The notes: generated by a model from the letters alone, not told the origin. A DNA stretch of 64,000 bases from Candidatus Nitrosopumilus limneticus (GCA_022117465.1 JAHCGZ010000004.1:1-64000); one strand, 5' to 3'. Shown: positions 1-8,286, counted from the first letter of the stretch. Numbers and translations are program-made.

Positions 1-2
1 CT

Positions 3-200
3 TTTGTTCAAGGAATACAATTTCTAGTAAAAGAAAAAATTATCAAGATTCCTCCAACCACACAAGGACAAAGTTCTGGAAATGAAATCCCATCTTGGAT
101 TAAAAACAATGCAGGATGGTGGGCTGATGGTACAATTGATGACGACTCTTTTGTTCAAGGAATTCAATTTTTGATCAAAGAAGGAATTTTAAGGATTTAA
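3..200 (+). CDS. C-terminal end of a secreted repeat protein (partial)
   Basis: An open frame enters from the left edge and stops at TAA 198-200, giving 65 residues. The peptide carries the block FVQGIQFL twice, about 50 residues apart, with SWIKNNAGWWADGTIDDDS between the copies. Blocks of this type (Trp-rich, ending just before the stop) are, from my knowledge of the group, common as C-terminal repeats in large exported proteins of Nitrosopumilus-like archaea. The N-terminus, signal peptide and any catalytic domain lie outside the window, so the function cannot be told. Confidence 0.75.
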   Translation, partial: FVQGIQFLVKEKIIKIPPTTQGQSSGNEIPSWIKNNAGWWADGTIDDDSFVQGIQFLIKEGILRI

Positions 201-208
201 TAATTAAA

Positions 209-373
209 TTATTTTTGTTCTTTTGAATCTTTTTCTGTTTGATTTAGCCATCTATTTTTTCCACCTTCTCCATATTGACGCCAATCTTTTTTCATTGGTT
301 TTAGTATGTCATAACTATCTAAAAAAGTCTCTATGCGATCTTTTTTTAAAATTGAGAGTATATGCCTAAACAT
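209..373 (-). CDS. small basic protein of unknown function (54 aa)
   Basis: An ATG-to-TAA minus-strand frame of 54 codons. The product begins MFRHILSILKKDRIE and ends in a Lys/Glu-rich tail; it is charged, contains two Trp in its second half and has no membrane segment. It fills the space between the convergent secreted-protein fragment and S19e, and the amino-acid make-up looks like coding sequence rather than AT-rich noise. No family recognised. Confidence 0.5.
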   Translation of the reverse strand: MFRHILSILKKDRIETFLDSYDILKPMKKDWRQYGEGGKNRWLNQTEKDSKEQK

Positions 374-434
374 CTAAAAGAATTTTTATTATATGCTCAA
401 TGATTTATAAGACGATTATTGATTTTTTCACTTT

Positions 435-887
435 ATGGCAAAAGTCTATGATGTACCAGCAGATATGTTAATTGAAAGATTATCAGATATTCTAAAAAAT
501 GAAGATATTCCTGCTCCTTCTTGGACTTCATTTGTCAAAACTGGAGCACATGCAGATAAACCTCCGCAAGACAGTCAATGGTGGCACACTCGATGTGCAT
601 CAATAATGAGAAAAATTTACTTTAACGGTCCAATTGGTGTTAATGAATTAAAGAAAGACTATGGTGGGGGTAAACCATTAGGATATGGTGCAGCTCATCA
701 TAAAGATGCCAGTGGTGCAATCATTCGTACTGCAATTCATGGTTTAGAAAAACTTGGATATTTAGAAAAAATTGAAAAGAAAGGTCGAGTTGTTTCTAAA
801 AATGGAATGCAAAAACTAGATAGACTTGCAACAGAAATTCTAAATGAATTAATTTTACAAAGACCTGAATTGAAAATTTATCGTTAG
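435..887 (+). CDS. rps19e: 30S ribosomal protein S19e
   Basis: The 150-residue product matches the archaeal/eukaryotic S19e family: MAKVYDVPADMLIERL at the N-terminus, the core WWHTRCASIMRKIY and the winged-helix-like end with YGAAHHKDASGAIIR and LEKLGYLEK. S19e sits in the head of the small subunit and is absent from bacteria. A TATA-like stretch (atttataag, about 401-409) lies roughly 27 nt before the ATG, suggesting a leaderless or near-leaderless transcript. The PDCD5-like gene follows 6 nt after the stop, a pairing widespread in archaea, so the two are probably co-transcribed. Confidence 0.95.
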   Translation: MAKVYDVPADMLIERLSDILKNEDIPAPSWTSFVKTGAHADKPPQDSQWWHTRCASIMRKIYFNGPIGVNELKKDYGGGKPLGYGAAHHKDASGAIIRTAIHGLEKLGYLEKIEKKGRVVSKNGMQKLDRLATEILNELILQRPELKIYR

Positions 888-893
888 ATCAAA

Positions 894-1178
894 ATGAGTT
901 TTCCTGAATCAAATGGTCTTCCACCAGATTATAATGTTAATCATCAACAAATTGAACAAAAAGAACACATTCTCAAACAAATTCTTACTCCTGAAGCTAG
1001 AATGAGATTAAATAATATCAAAATGGTAAAACCTGAGTTATCCGATCTAGTTGAGCAGTATCTTATTGGAATGGCTACACAAGGTAAAATACCAGGGAAA
1101 ATAACTGACAATCAATTAAAGCAAATCCTTCTATCTACACAACAACCAAAACGTGATTTTAAGATAAATCGAATTTAA
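894..1178 (+). CDS. PDCD5-family DNA-binding protein
   Basis: 94 residues, the usual length for archaeal PDCD5/TFAR19 proteins. The helical core is visible: EHILKQILTPEARMRLNNIK, then VEQYLIGMATQGKIPGKITD and a basic C-terminal tail QQPKRDFKINRI. Family members form a three-helix bundle that binds double-stranded DNA weakly; the archaeal role is unsettled. It follows S19e by 6 nt, the conserved archaeal order, which supports the call. Confidence 0.88.
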   Translation: MSFPESNGLPPDYNVNHQQIEQKEHILKQILTPEARMRLNNIKMVKPELSDLVEQYLIGMATQGKIPGKITDNQLKQILLSTQQPKRDFKINRI

Positions 1179-1219
1179 GAATAATTAAATATAATTATGG
1201 GAAAAATTTTAGATTATTT

Positions 1220-2299
1220 ATGAAAGCAGTTGTATACACTGAATACGCACCAGATGATAATTATACTAAAATCCTTAAAGTCAAGGATATAGACGATCCA
1301 AAGCCAAAAGCAGATGAAGTTATTTTTAAAGTAAAATCCGCAGCCCTAAATTATAATGATATTTGGGGAATGAGAGGTGTTCCAGTTGCAGTTCCACTAC
1401 CACACGTATCAGGTTCTGATGCTGCAGGTGATGTTATTGCTGTTGGTGACGATGTTAAAAATATCCAGATTGGCGACAGAGTTGTTTCTCACTCTAATAT
1501 GTCATGCAGAGTTTGTAAAGCATGTACTGATGGTAGAGAATTTGATTGCATTAAAAGAACCATTTGGGGATTTCAAACCGGTCCAACGTGGGGCGCATTC
1601 CAAGAAGTAACACATCTTCCTGAAGTTAATATATCAAAAATTCCAGAAGGCGTATCATATGATGACGCAGCAGCTGCATCAATGACATTACTAACTTCAT
1701 GGCACATGTTAGTTGGAAGAGCAAAAATTACTCCTGGGCAAACTGTCTTAATTATGGGAGGAGGTTCTGGAGTTGGTAGCTTTGGAATTCAAATAGCAAA
1801 ATTATACAACTGTGATGTTATTGCAACAGCAAGCCCAGACAAACTAGACAAATGTTTAGAACTTGGAGCAGACTTTGCAGTTGATCACAGAAAAGATGAT
1901 TGGAGTAAAGAAGTCTTCAAAATTTCAAAAGAAATTGCAAAAAGAAAAGGTGAAGCACCAGGAATTGATCTCTCATTTGATCACATTGGTGAAACACATT
2001 GGAACCAACAATTACAATTGTTAAAGTATGGTGCAACACTTGTTTCATGTGGAGCAACTACAGGTTACAATGCACAAACTGATCTTAGACATGTGTTCTT
2101 TAAAGGAACTAATATTCTAGGTTCAACACAAGGAACAAAAGCAGAACTTGATCAAGCCCTATACTGGATGGGTCAAGGTAAAATTAAAGCTGCAATTGAT
2201 TCAACATACACATTTGAACAAGCAGCACAAGCACATACAAAGATGTTAACCGGAAAGGGAATGTTCGGCAAAATCTTAATGAAGCCTGAAGGCGCTTAG
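1220..2299 (+). CDS. zinc-type MDR alcohol dehydrogenase / quinone or enoyl-CoA reductase family
   Basis: A 359-residue medium-chain dehydrogenase/reductase. The GroES-like N-terminal domain holds the structural-zinc type cysteines (CRVCKACTDGREFDC, about residues 95-110), and the Rossmann domain carries GGGSGVGSFGIQIAK (about 181-195). The alcohol dehydrogenase, quinone oxidoreductase and acryloyl/crotonyl-CoA reductase branches cannot be separated by eye. Acryloyl-CoA reductase of the 3HP/4HB cycle belongs to this superfamily, so a link to that cycle is possible but is only inference. The CitE-like lyase begins 7 nt after the stop. Confidence 0.85.
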   Translation: MKAVVYTEYAPDDNYTKILKVKDIDDPKPKADEVIFKVKSAALNYNDIWGMRGVPVAVPLPHVSGSDAAGDVIAVGDDVKNIQIGDRVVSHSNMSCRVCKACTDGREFDCIKRTIWGFQTGPTWGAFQEVTHLPEVNISKIPEGVSYDDAAAASMTLLTSWHMLVGRAKITPGQTVLIMGGGSGVGSFGIQIAKLYNCDVIATASPDKLDKCLELGADFAVDHRKDDWSKEVFKISKEIAKRKGEAPGIDLSFDHIGETHWNQQLQLLKYGATLVSCGATTGYNAQTDLRHVFFKGTNILGSTQGTKAELDQALYWMGQGKIKAAIDSTYTFEQAAQAHTKMLTGKGMFGKILMKPEGA

Positions 2300-2306
2300 T
2301 CATTTA

Positions 2307-3161
2307 ATGACTCAACTATTTCGTAGTCTAATTTTCGTACCCGGTAATAATCCAAGATTTATAGAAAAGGCAAAGAAGATTCAGGCTGATATTGTTTGTT
2401 TTGATTTAGAGGATTCTGTTCCAGATAACGAAAAAATTAGTGCCAGAAAATTGATTAAAAATGCACTAAAATCACGTTCAGAATATTCTTCTTCCATTTT
2501 TGTTAGAACTAATTCTCCATTATCTGGAAAAATTCCATCAGATCTAAAAGAGATTATTCAAAAAGGAATCGATGGAATAGTAGTTCCTAAAGTTGATAAT
2601 ATTATAGAATTAAAAAAGATACAAAAAATTCTTTCTAGTTTAGAAAAATCTAAAAAATTGAAACCAATCCAAATCATTCCATCTATTGAATCAGCTGAAG
2701 GTGTTGTTAACTCATATGCAATTGCATCGTTTGGAAAACGTGTTACTGCTATAGTCTTTGGAATTTTTGATTTACTAAACGATCTTGGTGTTGAATATAC
2801 AAAAAACTCTCCTGGTGGAAAATATTCTAGATATAAAATTCCTGTTGATGCAGCAGCTGCAGGAATATCTGCCATTGATGGTATCTGGCAGGATCTAAAT
2901 GATCCAAAAGGATTACAGGACGATTGTAATTTTGGAAAAAGTTTAGGATATGCAGGTAAAAGTGTAATACATCCAGATCAAATTACTGTTGTTCACAAAT
3001 CATTTTATCCAAATAAAACTGAAATTTTATGGGCAGAAAAAGTTTGTAAGGTGTATCTTGAATCAACAAAAAAAGGTAAAGGTGCTACAACAGTTGATGG
3101 AAAAATGATAGATGAAGTGCATTACAAACAAGCAAAAACACTTCTTGATATTATAAAATAA
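2307..3161 (+). CDS. HpcH/HpaI-CitE family lyase (citrate lyase beta / malyl-CoA lyase-like)
   Basis: 284 residues with CitE/Mcl landmarks: FRSLIFVPGNNPRFIEKA at the N-terminus, FDLEDSVP (acidic metal/substrate site), the VPKVDN strand, IIPSIESAEGVVNS with the metal-binding Glu, and GKSVIHPDQI near the C-terminus. The family cleaves or forms 3-hydroxy-acyl-CoA thioesters such as (S)-citramalyl-CoA or malyl-CoA in a TIM barrel with Mg2+. The true substrate cannot be told. It lies directly after the MDR dehydrogenase and before a TPR protein with very short gaps, so an operon is likely. Confidence 0.85.
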   Translation: MTQLFRSLIFVPGNNPRFIEKAKKIQADIVCFDLEDSVPDNEKISARKLIKNALKSRSEYSSSIFVRTNSPLSGKIPSDLKEIIQKGIDGIVVPKVDNIIELKKIQKILSSLEKSKKLKPIQIIPSIESAEGVVNSYAIASFGKRVTAIVFGIFDLLNDLGVEYTKNSPGGKYSRYKIPVDAAAAGISAIDGIWQDLNDPKGLQDDCNFGKSLGYAGKSVIHPDQITVVHKSFYPNKTEILWAEKVCKVYLESTKKGKGATTVDGKMIDEVHYKQAKTLLDIIK

Positions 3162-3165
3162 TAAA

Positions 3166-3870
3166 ATGATTGACCTTCTTGATCCAACAAATGTAATCAC
3201 TCGAATGTTTAATAGTGAAAATTATGATCAATTATATAATTATTGTAAGGATCTACTCAAAAAGAATCCATCAGATATGCTTGCTCTTCAAAATATTTCA
3301 TTATCTTTGATATATTTGAAAAATTTTGAAGAAGCTGTCACATATTGTAACAAAGTTCTTGAAATAAATGATTCTGACACATATGCATTAAAAAATAAAA
3401 TTTTTGCTCTTGAAAGTTTGAAACAATATGATAAAGTTTTAGAATTATGTGAAAAACTTCTTGAAATTGATCTTAAAGATACTTGGGCTTTAAACAGTAT
3501 GGGCATATCTCTTAATGAATTAGATCGACACAAAGATGCAATCCAATATTATGATACTACACTTGTAATTGATCCTAATGATGTAACTGCATTAATGAAT
3601 AAAGCCATTTCACTTGATCATCTTGGTAATTATCAAGATGCAATTACTTACTATGATTTAGCTCAACGAATTGATTCTAGCTTAAGAGAAATTTCATCTG
3701 CAAAATCAAAATTATTTGAAAAATTGAACATGCCTGATGAAGCATTTTTAGCTGCACAAGGAGTACTGAACAAAGATATGGATAAAATTAAATCTGATGC
3801 TAAACAAAATAAATGTTCTATTTTCCATCAATTTTGTAATGATGAATTTCAAAATTCAGAATTAAAATGA
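3166..3870 (+). CDS. tetratricopeptide repeat protein
   Basis: 234 residues made largely of TPR units of about 34 residues, recognisable by repeated patterns such as FEEAVTYCNKVLEINDSD, YDKVLELCEKLLEIDLKD, HKDAIQYYDTTLVIDPND and YQDAITYYDLAQRIDSS. No signal peptide or membrane segment, so a cytoplasmic scaffold is likely. The start lies 4 nt after the stop of the CitE-like gene, suggesting co-transcription. The partner cannot be guessed. Confidence 0.88.
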   Translation: MIDLLDPTNVITRMFNSENYDQLYNYCKDLLKKNPSDMLALQNISLSLIYLKNFEEAVTYCNKVLEINDSDTYALKNKIFALESLKQYDKVLELCEKLLEIDLKDTWALNSMGISLNELDRHKDAIQYYDTTLVIDPNDVTALMNKAISLDHLGNYQDAITYYDLAQRIDSSLREISSAKSKLFEKLNMPDEAFLAAQGVLNKDMDKIKSDAKQNKCSIFHQFCNDEFQNSELK

Positions 3871-3927
3871 TTTCATTGTTAGTAATTATCTAAATCATTT
3901 TATACAAAGACTCTGTAGATTCTTTTG

Positions 3928-4518
3928 ATGTTTACAGGTATTGTTGAAGGAATTGGAATTGTTAATAAAATTTCTAAAATTACAAAAAACCGTAGTGCAA
4001 TTGAAATGACTATTGATTTAGGTAAACAAGTGAAGGGATTAAAAATTGGTCAAAGTGTTGCACTTAATGGTGTATGTCTTACTGCAACTAAATTGTCTAA
4101 ATCTAAATGTATTTTTGAAATGATTGAAGAAACTACAAAAAAAACTGATCTTGGTAATCTCAAAGTTGGAAGTGTGGTAAATATTGAAAGAAGTTTAAAG
4201 ACAGGAGGCAGATTAGAGGGTCATTTTGTTTTAGGTCACGTAGATGGGGTGGGAATTATAAAAAAAATTCTAAAAAAACCTAAAGAAGTTCAAATTTATT
4301 TTGAAGTTCCAAAAAATTTAACAAAATATGTTGTAAAGAAAGGATCTATTGCTATTGATGGAATTAGTTTAACTGTTGTTGACATCAAAAAAACATTAGT
4401 ATCTGTTTCATTAATTCCGCATACTATTGAAATTACAAATTTTCATACTAAGAGAGTAGGAGATAAGCTTAATATTGAAACCGATATCATCGGTAAGTAT
4501 ATTTTAAAACAAGCCTAA
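3928..4518 (+). CDS. ribE: riboflavin synthase, bacterial-type two-domain alpha chain
   Basis: 196 residues made of two similar lumazine-binding beta-barrels: MFTGIVEGIG opens domain 1 and LEGHFVLGHVDGVG starts the second half, with the usual GVCLTA and GISLTVV motifs in each. It dismutates two 6,7-dimethyl-8-ribityllumazine molecules into riboflavin. I place the start at ATG 3928, since the in-frame TTG at 3925 adds only one residue and the family begins MFTG. Euryarchaea and many crenarchaea use a different pentameric riboflavin synthase related to RibH, so the bacterial-type fold here is notable. First gene of the riboflavin operon. Confidence 0.93.
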   Translation: MFTGIVEGIGIVNKISKITKNRSAIEMTIDLGKQVKGLKIGQSVALNGVCLTATKLSKSKCIFEMIEETTKKTDLGNLKVGSVVNIERSLKTGGRLEGHFVLGHVDGVGIIKKILKKPKEVQIYFEVPKNLTKYVVKKGSIAIDGISLTVVDIKKTLVSVSLIPHTIEITNFHTKRVGDKLNIETDIIGKYILKQA

Positions 4519-4556
4519 TTATCTACTATTATAGTGGTAACTACCCATTTTTTAGT

Positions 4557-4568
4557 AAACTATATACC
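4557..4568 (+). promoter_or_regulatory. TATA-like box before ribB
   Basis: The sequence aaactatatacc lies about 25-30 nt before ATG 4591. That spacing is typical for leaderless archaeal transcripts and supports ATG 4591 as the ribB start over upstream in-frame codons. An internal promoter between ribE and ribB is therefore likely. Confidence 0.45.
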
Positions 4569-4590
4569 TAGATTGAAATTATTTTTTTAT

Positions 4591-5256
4591 ATGTCACTTG
4601 AAACTGGACTTGAATCCCTTAAACATGGAGAATTTGTGTTATTATTTGATTCAGCTGGACGTGAAAATGAAATAGATATGGTTGTTGCAGCAGAATTCAT
4701 TACTCCTGAACATGTTGCACGAATGCGTCAAAATGCTGGTGGCCTACTATGTATAGCACTTGAAAATAATTTTGCAAAATCTCTTGAATTACAATATATG
4801 CATGATATTTTATCTACCTCATCAGTATCAAATAAAGAAATGATAATGGGTTTAGCTCCTTATGGTGATTATCCTACATTTTCATTGTCTGTTAATCACT
4901 ATCAAACTTATACAGGAATTACTGATAGGGATAGAGCATTAACTATATTGGAAATGGCTAAAATCTATAAAGTTGAAAATAAGCAGAAAAAATTTGCCTC
5001 CTCATTTAAAACTCCTGGACATGTACCACTATTGATTGCATCAGAAGGATTATTAGCATCACGTCAGGGACATACTGAAATGTCTGTTTATTTAACTCAA
5101 ATTGCAGGATTAACTCCTGTAACAGCTATCTGTGAAATGATGGATGCTGAAACATATTCTGCATTATCAGTTGATAAAGCAGAAAAATTTGGAAAACAAA
5201 ATGGAATTCCATTAATTGATGGAAAAGAGCTTTTGGAATATGCTAAGGTGAACTAA
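4591..5256 (+). CDS. ribB: 3,4-dihydroxy-2-butanone 4-phosphate synthase
   Basis: 221 residues. The Mg2+/phosphate site is seen early as FDSAGRENEIDMVVAAEF, followed by the GGLLCIAL strand and the C-terminal HTEMSVYLTQIAGL and ICEMMD motifs. It turns ribulose 5-phosphate into the four-carbon unit used by lumazine synthase. An upstream in-frame extension to 4534 exists but reads MVTTHFLVNYIPRL, unlike the family, and overlaps the TATA box; I chose ATG 4591. No GTP cyclohydrolase II domain is fused. RibH starts 2 nt after the stop. Confidence 0.93.
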   Translation: MSLETGLESLKHGEFVLLFDSAGRENEIDMVVAAEFITPEHVARMRQNAGGLLCIALENNFAKSLELQYMHDILSTSSVSNKEMIMGLAPYGDYPTFSLSVNHYQTYTGITDRDRALTILEMAKIYKVENKQKKFASSFKTPGHVPLLIASEGLLASRQGHTEMSVYLTQIAGLTPVTAICEMMDAETYSALSVDKAEKFGKQNGIPLIDGKELLEYAKVN

Positions 5257-5258
5257 TT

Positions 5259-5672
5259 TTGAATATCGCTATTGTAGTTTCAGAATTTAATGAGGAGATA
5301 ACATCCCGTATGTTGGAAGTTGCTAAAGAAAAAGCTAATTCCATGCAATTAACAATTTCTCATATATGTATGGTTCCTGGAGCCTATGACATGCCTATAC
5401 TTGTAGATCAATTACTCCAAAATCAAAATATTGATGGAGTTGCAACTTTGGGTGCAATAATTAAAGGTCAAACTAAACATGATGAAGTAATATCTCACGC
5501 AACTGCTAGATCATTAACTGATTTATCATTAAAATATCAAAAACCTGTATCCTTAGGAATATCTGGTCCTGGAATGCAGGAAAGACACGCTTATGCTAGA
5601 ATTAGACCTGTTGCAGAAAGAGCAATTGAAGCACTTGTTAAAATTTCTAAAGAATTGGAAAAAATTAAGTAA
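5259..5672 (+). CDS. ribH: 6,7-dimethyl-8-ribityllumazine synthase, archaeal type
   Basis: 137 residues with the lumazine synthase core: VVSEFNEEITSRML, VPGAYDMPI, LGAIIKGQTKHDEVI (catalytic His) and SLGISGPGMQERHAYARI. The last block replaces the bacterial GVLT...QA motif and resembles the M. jannaschii enzyme. It condenses 5-amino-6-ribitylaminouracil with dihydroxybutanone phosphate. The start codon is TTG at 5259. The stop overlaps the next start as TAATG, so translation of the two is probably coupled. Confidence 0.93.
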   Translation: MNIAIVVSEFNEEITSRMLEVAKEKANSMQLTISHICMVPGAYDMPILVDQLLQNQNIDGVATLGAIIKGQTKHDEVISHATARSLTDLSLKYQKPVSLGISGPGMQERHAYARIRPVAERAIEALVKISKELEKIK

Positions 5673-6418
5673 TGATCCAACTTAGCATTTTAAAAATTAC
5701 TGAATATGGGCCTTGGACCTTAACTTTAGGTAGTGATCGAGAACATGAATTACAAATGCTTCAGGCATCATTATACAAACAAGTTCAACAATTATTTTCA
5801 GCAAAAAATTGTTTAGTATTTTTAAATAGATCTGATGAATTTTTTGTTGTATCAAACGGTCTTACTTTAGAAGATCATGTGGAAATTCAAAAATCACTCA
5901 AAAAATTATTTAAAATTACTTTAACTATTTCTATTGGTTATGGAAATACTCCGTTTGAAGCTAATCTAAAGGCATATGATGGTAAACAAAATAATGTAAT
6001 ACTAAATGAGGAACATGATATTTTTGGATTCATTGAAAATAAATTTGAATTTAATGTTTCTATAATGCATTTAGATGTTGACAATTTAGAATCAAAAAGA
6101 AATAATAATTCACCATATGAAATTTCATTACAAATTTTTGAACTATATTCTAAAATTGGAAGATATTTTATTGAAAAAAATTCTCTTACATTTTTTATGG
6201 GCGGTGATAATTACATGGTCGTTGCAAGTGATGATGCAAAAAATTCAGTTCAAAATTTTATAAATATAATTAAAAATGATCATAATATTTCTTTGAATTG
6301 TGGAATTGGAAATGCAAAAACTAGTAGAGATGCAGTCAAATTAGCCACAAAATCACTTGATACCATACGTGAAATTAGAGATTCAGGAAAACAAAAACCT
6401 GACGTTTATGAATTATGA
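5672..6418 (+). CDS. arfA: GTP cyclohydrolase III (FAPy-forming)
   Basis: 248 residues, the length of archaeal GCH III (GTP cyclohydrolase IIa). It consists of two cyclase/GGDEF-like halves: ISIGYGNTPFEANLKAY ends the first, and HLDVDNLES plus FMGGDNYMVVAS mark metal and nucleotide binding in the second, with NCGIGNAKTSRDAVKLA near the end. It opens the imidazole ring of GTP to the formamidopyrimidine nucleotide, the first step to riboflavin and F420 in archaea. It overlaps both neighbours (TAATG with ribH, ATGA with the amidohydrolase), placing it firmly in the riboflavin operon. Confidence 0.92.
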   Translation: MIQLSILKITEYGPWTLTLGSDREHELQMLQASLYKQVQQLFSAKNCLVFLNRSDEFFVVSNGLTLEDHVEIQKSLKKLFKITLTISIGYGNTPFEANLKAYDGKQNNVILNEEHDIFGFIENKFEFNVSIMHLDVDNLESKRNNNSPYEISLQIFELYSKIGRYFIEKNSLTFFMGGDNYMVVASDDAKNSVQNFINIIKNDHNISLNCGIGNAKTSRDAVKLATKSLDTIREIRDSGKQKPDVYEL

Positions 6419-7608
6419 TGTTATTAAAAAATATTAGTACATTATTGGGTGAAGAATTAAATTTTGTTTCAAATATTGATATTCAAATTAAAGACGATAA
6501 ATTTCAAAAAATTCATACCAATATCAAGTCTGATTCAAAAAAGGATACTATTGATTGTGAGGGGTTATTATTAATTCCTGGATTTATAAATTCACATACC
6601 CATATTGCTGATTCAATTGGAAAAGATATTACATTAAACAATACAGTTAACCAAAAAATTCATCCTATGTTTGGTATTAAATCTAAAATATTAAAAAATA
6701 CATCTAATGAGATTCTTTCCACATTTATGAAAAATACTTGTCAATCTATGATTCGAAAAGGTATCACTACTTTTGTTGATTTTAGAGAAGGGGGCTTAGA
6801 TGGTGCAGTTTTACTCAAAAAAGTTTCTAATGATGTTGCTATTCGTTCAATTATTTTGGGAAGATTGGATTATCACCAAACTTCCTTTGAAATTAAAAAA
6901 AATAAACCTCTTCCAAAAGAAAAACTCCTTGAACTTCCTTCTTTAGTCAAAGTATGTGATGGAATTGGAATTAGTGGTGCAAATGAGCATAGTAACTCAG
7001 TATTAACGTCGTATTCTAAAACAAAAAAACTAAGAGCAATTCATTCATCTGAAACTCAAGAGAGTGTACGAAAATCTAAACAAATTACAGGTAAATCTGA
7101 AACACTTAGAGCATTATCTCTAAAGCCTGATTTTTTGATTCACATGACCCATGCATCGAAAAGTGATTTAGAAGCAGCATCTAAAAAAACTAGAGGTATT
7201 GTTATTTGTCCTAGAGCAAATTCATCACTATCAGAAGGTATACCCGATATTGAAAAAATGAGAAATGCTGGATGTCTCCTTGCATTAGGCACTGATAATG
7301 TAATGATTAATTCTCCTGATATGTTTCGTGAAATGGATTTTCTTTGGAAGGTAACGATGGGAATTAAAAAAAAAAGAATTGATCCAAAAGATATTCTTAA
7401 GATGGCAACAATTAATGCTGGAAAAATTTTAAAAAAAGATATTGGAATTATTCAAACAAAAAAAATAGCTGATTGCATATTTTTTGATAAGCATGCATTA
7501 GATTTAGAACCAATGCATAATCCATATGCTTCAATTGTACATAGAGCATCTGAATCCGCAATTAAAGCAGTGATGATTGGAGGAAAAATTGTACATGGAA
7601 AAATCTAA
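6415..7608 (+). CDS. amidohydrolase-superfamily deaminase; candidate riboflavin-pathway deaminase
   Basis: 397 residues. The metal-dependent deaminase branch of the amidohydrolase superfamily is seen in order: SHTHIAD (HxH), IHSSETQES (His plus catalytic Glu), IHMTHASKSDLEA (His), CPRANSSLSEGIP and LGTDNVMINSPDMF (metal-binding Asp). Relatives deaminate guanine, S-adenosylhomocysteine, 5'-deoxyadenosine or cytosine. It overlaps GTP cyclohydrolase III (ATGA) and is followed by the ArfC-type reductase. The archaeal pathway needs a pyrimidine deaminase, and no bacterial-type RibD deaminase domain occurs in this operon, so this gene is a natural candidate. The family call is strong; the substrate is inference. 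A 5'-deoxyadenosine/SAH deaminase is the main alternative. Confidence 0.85.
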   Translation: MMLLKNISTLLGEELNFVSNIDIQIKDDKFQKIHTNIKSDSKKDTIDCEGLLLIPGFINSHTHIADSIGKDITLNNTVNQKIHPMFGIKSKILKNTSNEILSTFMKNTCQSMIRKGITTFVDFREGGLDGAVLLKKVSNDVAIRSIILGRLDYHQTSFEIKKNKPLPKEKLLELPSLVKVCDGIGISGANEHSNSVLTSYSKTKKLRAIHSSETQESVRKSKQITGKSETLRALSLKPDFLIHMTHASKSDLEAASKKTRGIVICPRANSSLSEGIPDIEKMRNAGCLLALGTDNVMINSPDMFREMDFLWKVTMGIKKKRIDPKDILKMATINAGKILKKDIGIIQTKKIADCIFFDKHALDLEPMHNPYASIVHRASESAIKAVMIGGKIVHGKI

Positions 7609-7609
7609 C

Positions 7610-8251
7610 ATGCACATAATTTTGAGTGCAGCAATCTCAATTGATGGAAAAATAGCTACAAGAACAAATGATTCAAAATTATCTTCTAAAGAAGATATTA
7701 TTAGATTGCATAAATTAAGATCTAAAATAGATGCAATTCTTATTGGAAAAAATACTTTAGTCCATGATGATCCTCTATTAACAGTACGTTATGCTAAAGG
7801 AAAAAACCCAATAAGAATTGTTTTAGATTCTAAAGGTACAATTTCAATAAATTCTAGAATTATTAAAACAAGTAATCAAATCCCAACTATAATAGCCGTT
7901 TCAAAAAAAATTAGTAAATTAAATTTATTAAAATTAAAAAAAATGCCTGTAGAAATAATTATTGCTGGAGAAAATTCAGTAAATTTAAAATTATTGCTCA
8001 AAAAGCTTGCTGCTAAAAAAATTCAAACTATTTTAGTTGAAGGTGGAGGTACTGTAAATTGGGAATTTATAAAAAATAATCTTTTTAACGAATTAATAAT
8101 TACTTTATCTCCTTACATAATTGGAGGAAAAGATGCTATCTCATTTGTTGAAGGAAAGGGATTTAGTAAAATTTCAAATTCACCTAATTTAAAATTAAAA
8201 TCAATTCAGAGGCTCAAAAATTACCTTGTAGTTAATTACATTAAAGTGTAA
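7610..8251 (+). CDS. arfC: 2,5-diamino-6-ribosylamino-pyrimidinone phosphate reductase (RibD reductase-like)
   Basis: About 213 residues matching the stand-alone archaeal RibD-reductase/DHFR-like fold: HIILSAAISIDGKIAT at the start, IDAILIGKNTLVHDDPLLTVR, NPIRIVLDSKGTI, and ILVEGGGTVNWEFI in the NADPH site. It reduces the ribosyl side chain to ribityl. ATG 7610 directly follows the amidohydrolase stop; an in-frame ATG at 7595 adds five residues and cannot be excluded. No deaminase domain is fused, unlike bacterial RibD. Last gene of the riboflavin operon. Confidence 0.88.
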   Translation: MHIILSAAISIDGKIATRTNDSKLSSKEDIIRLHKLRSKIDAILIGKNTLVHDDPLLTVRYAKGKNPIRIVLDSKGTISINSRIIKTSNQIPTIIAVSKKISKLNLLKLKKMPVEIIIAGENSVNLKLLLKKLAAKKIQTILVEGGGTVNWEFIKNNLFNELIITLSPYIIGGKDAISFVEGKGFSKISNSPNLKLKSIQRLKNYLVVNYIKV

Positions 8252-8286
8252 GTTCTTATAGTTTATTTAAAATAAAATTACAGAAA

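Noticed and set aside
4534-4590. Longer RibB start
   Set aside because: The extra residues do not resemble the family and overlap the TATA-like box that is well placed for ATG 4591.
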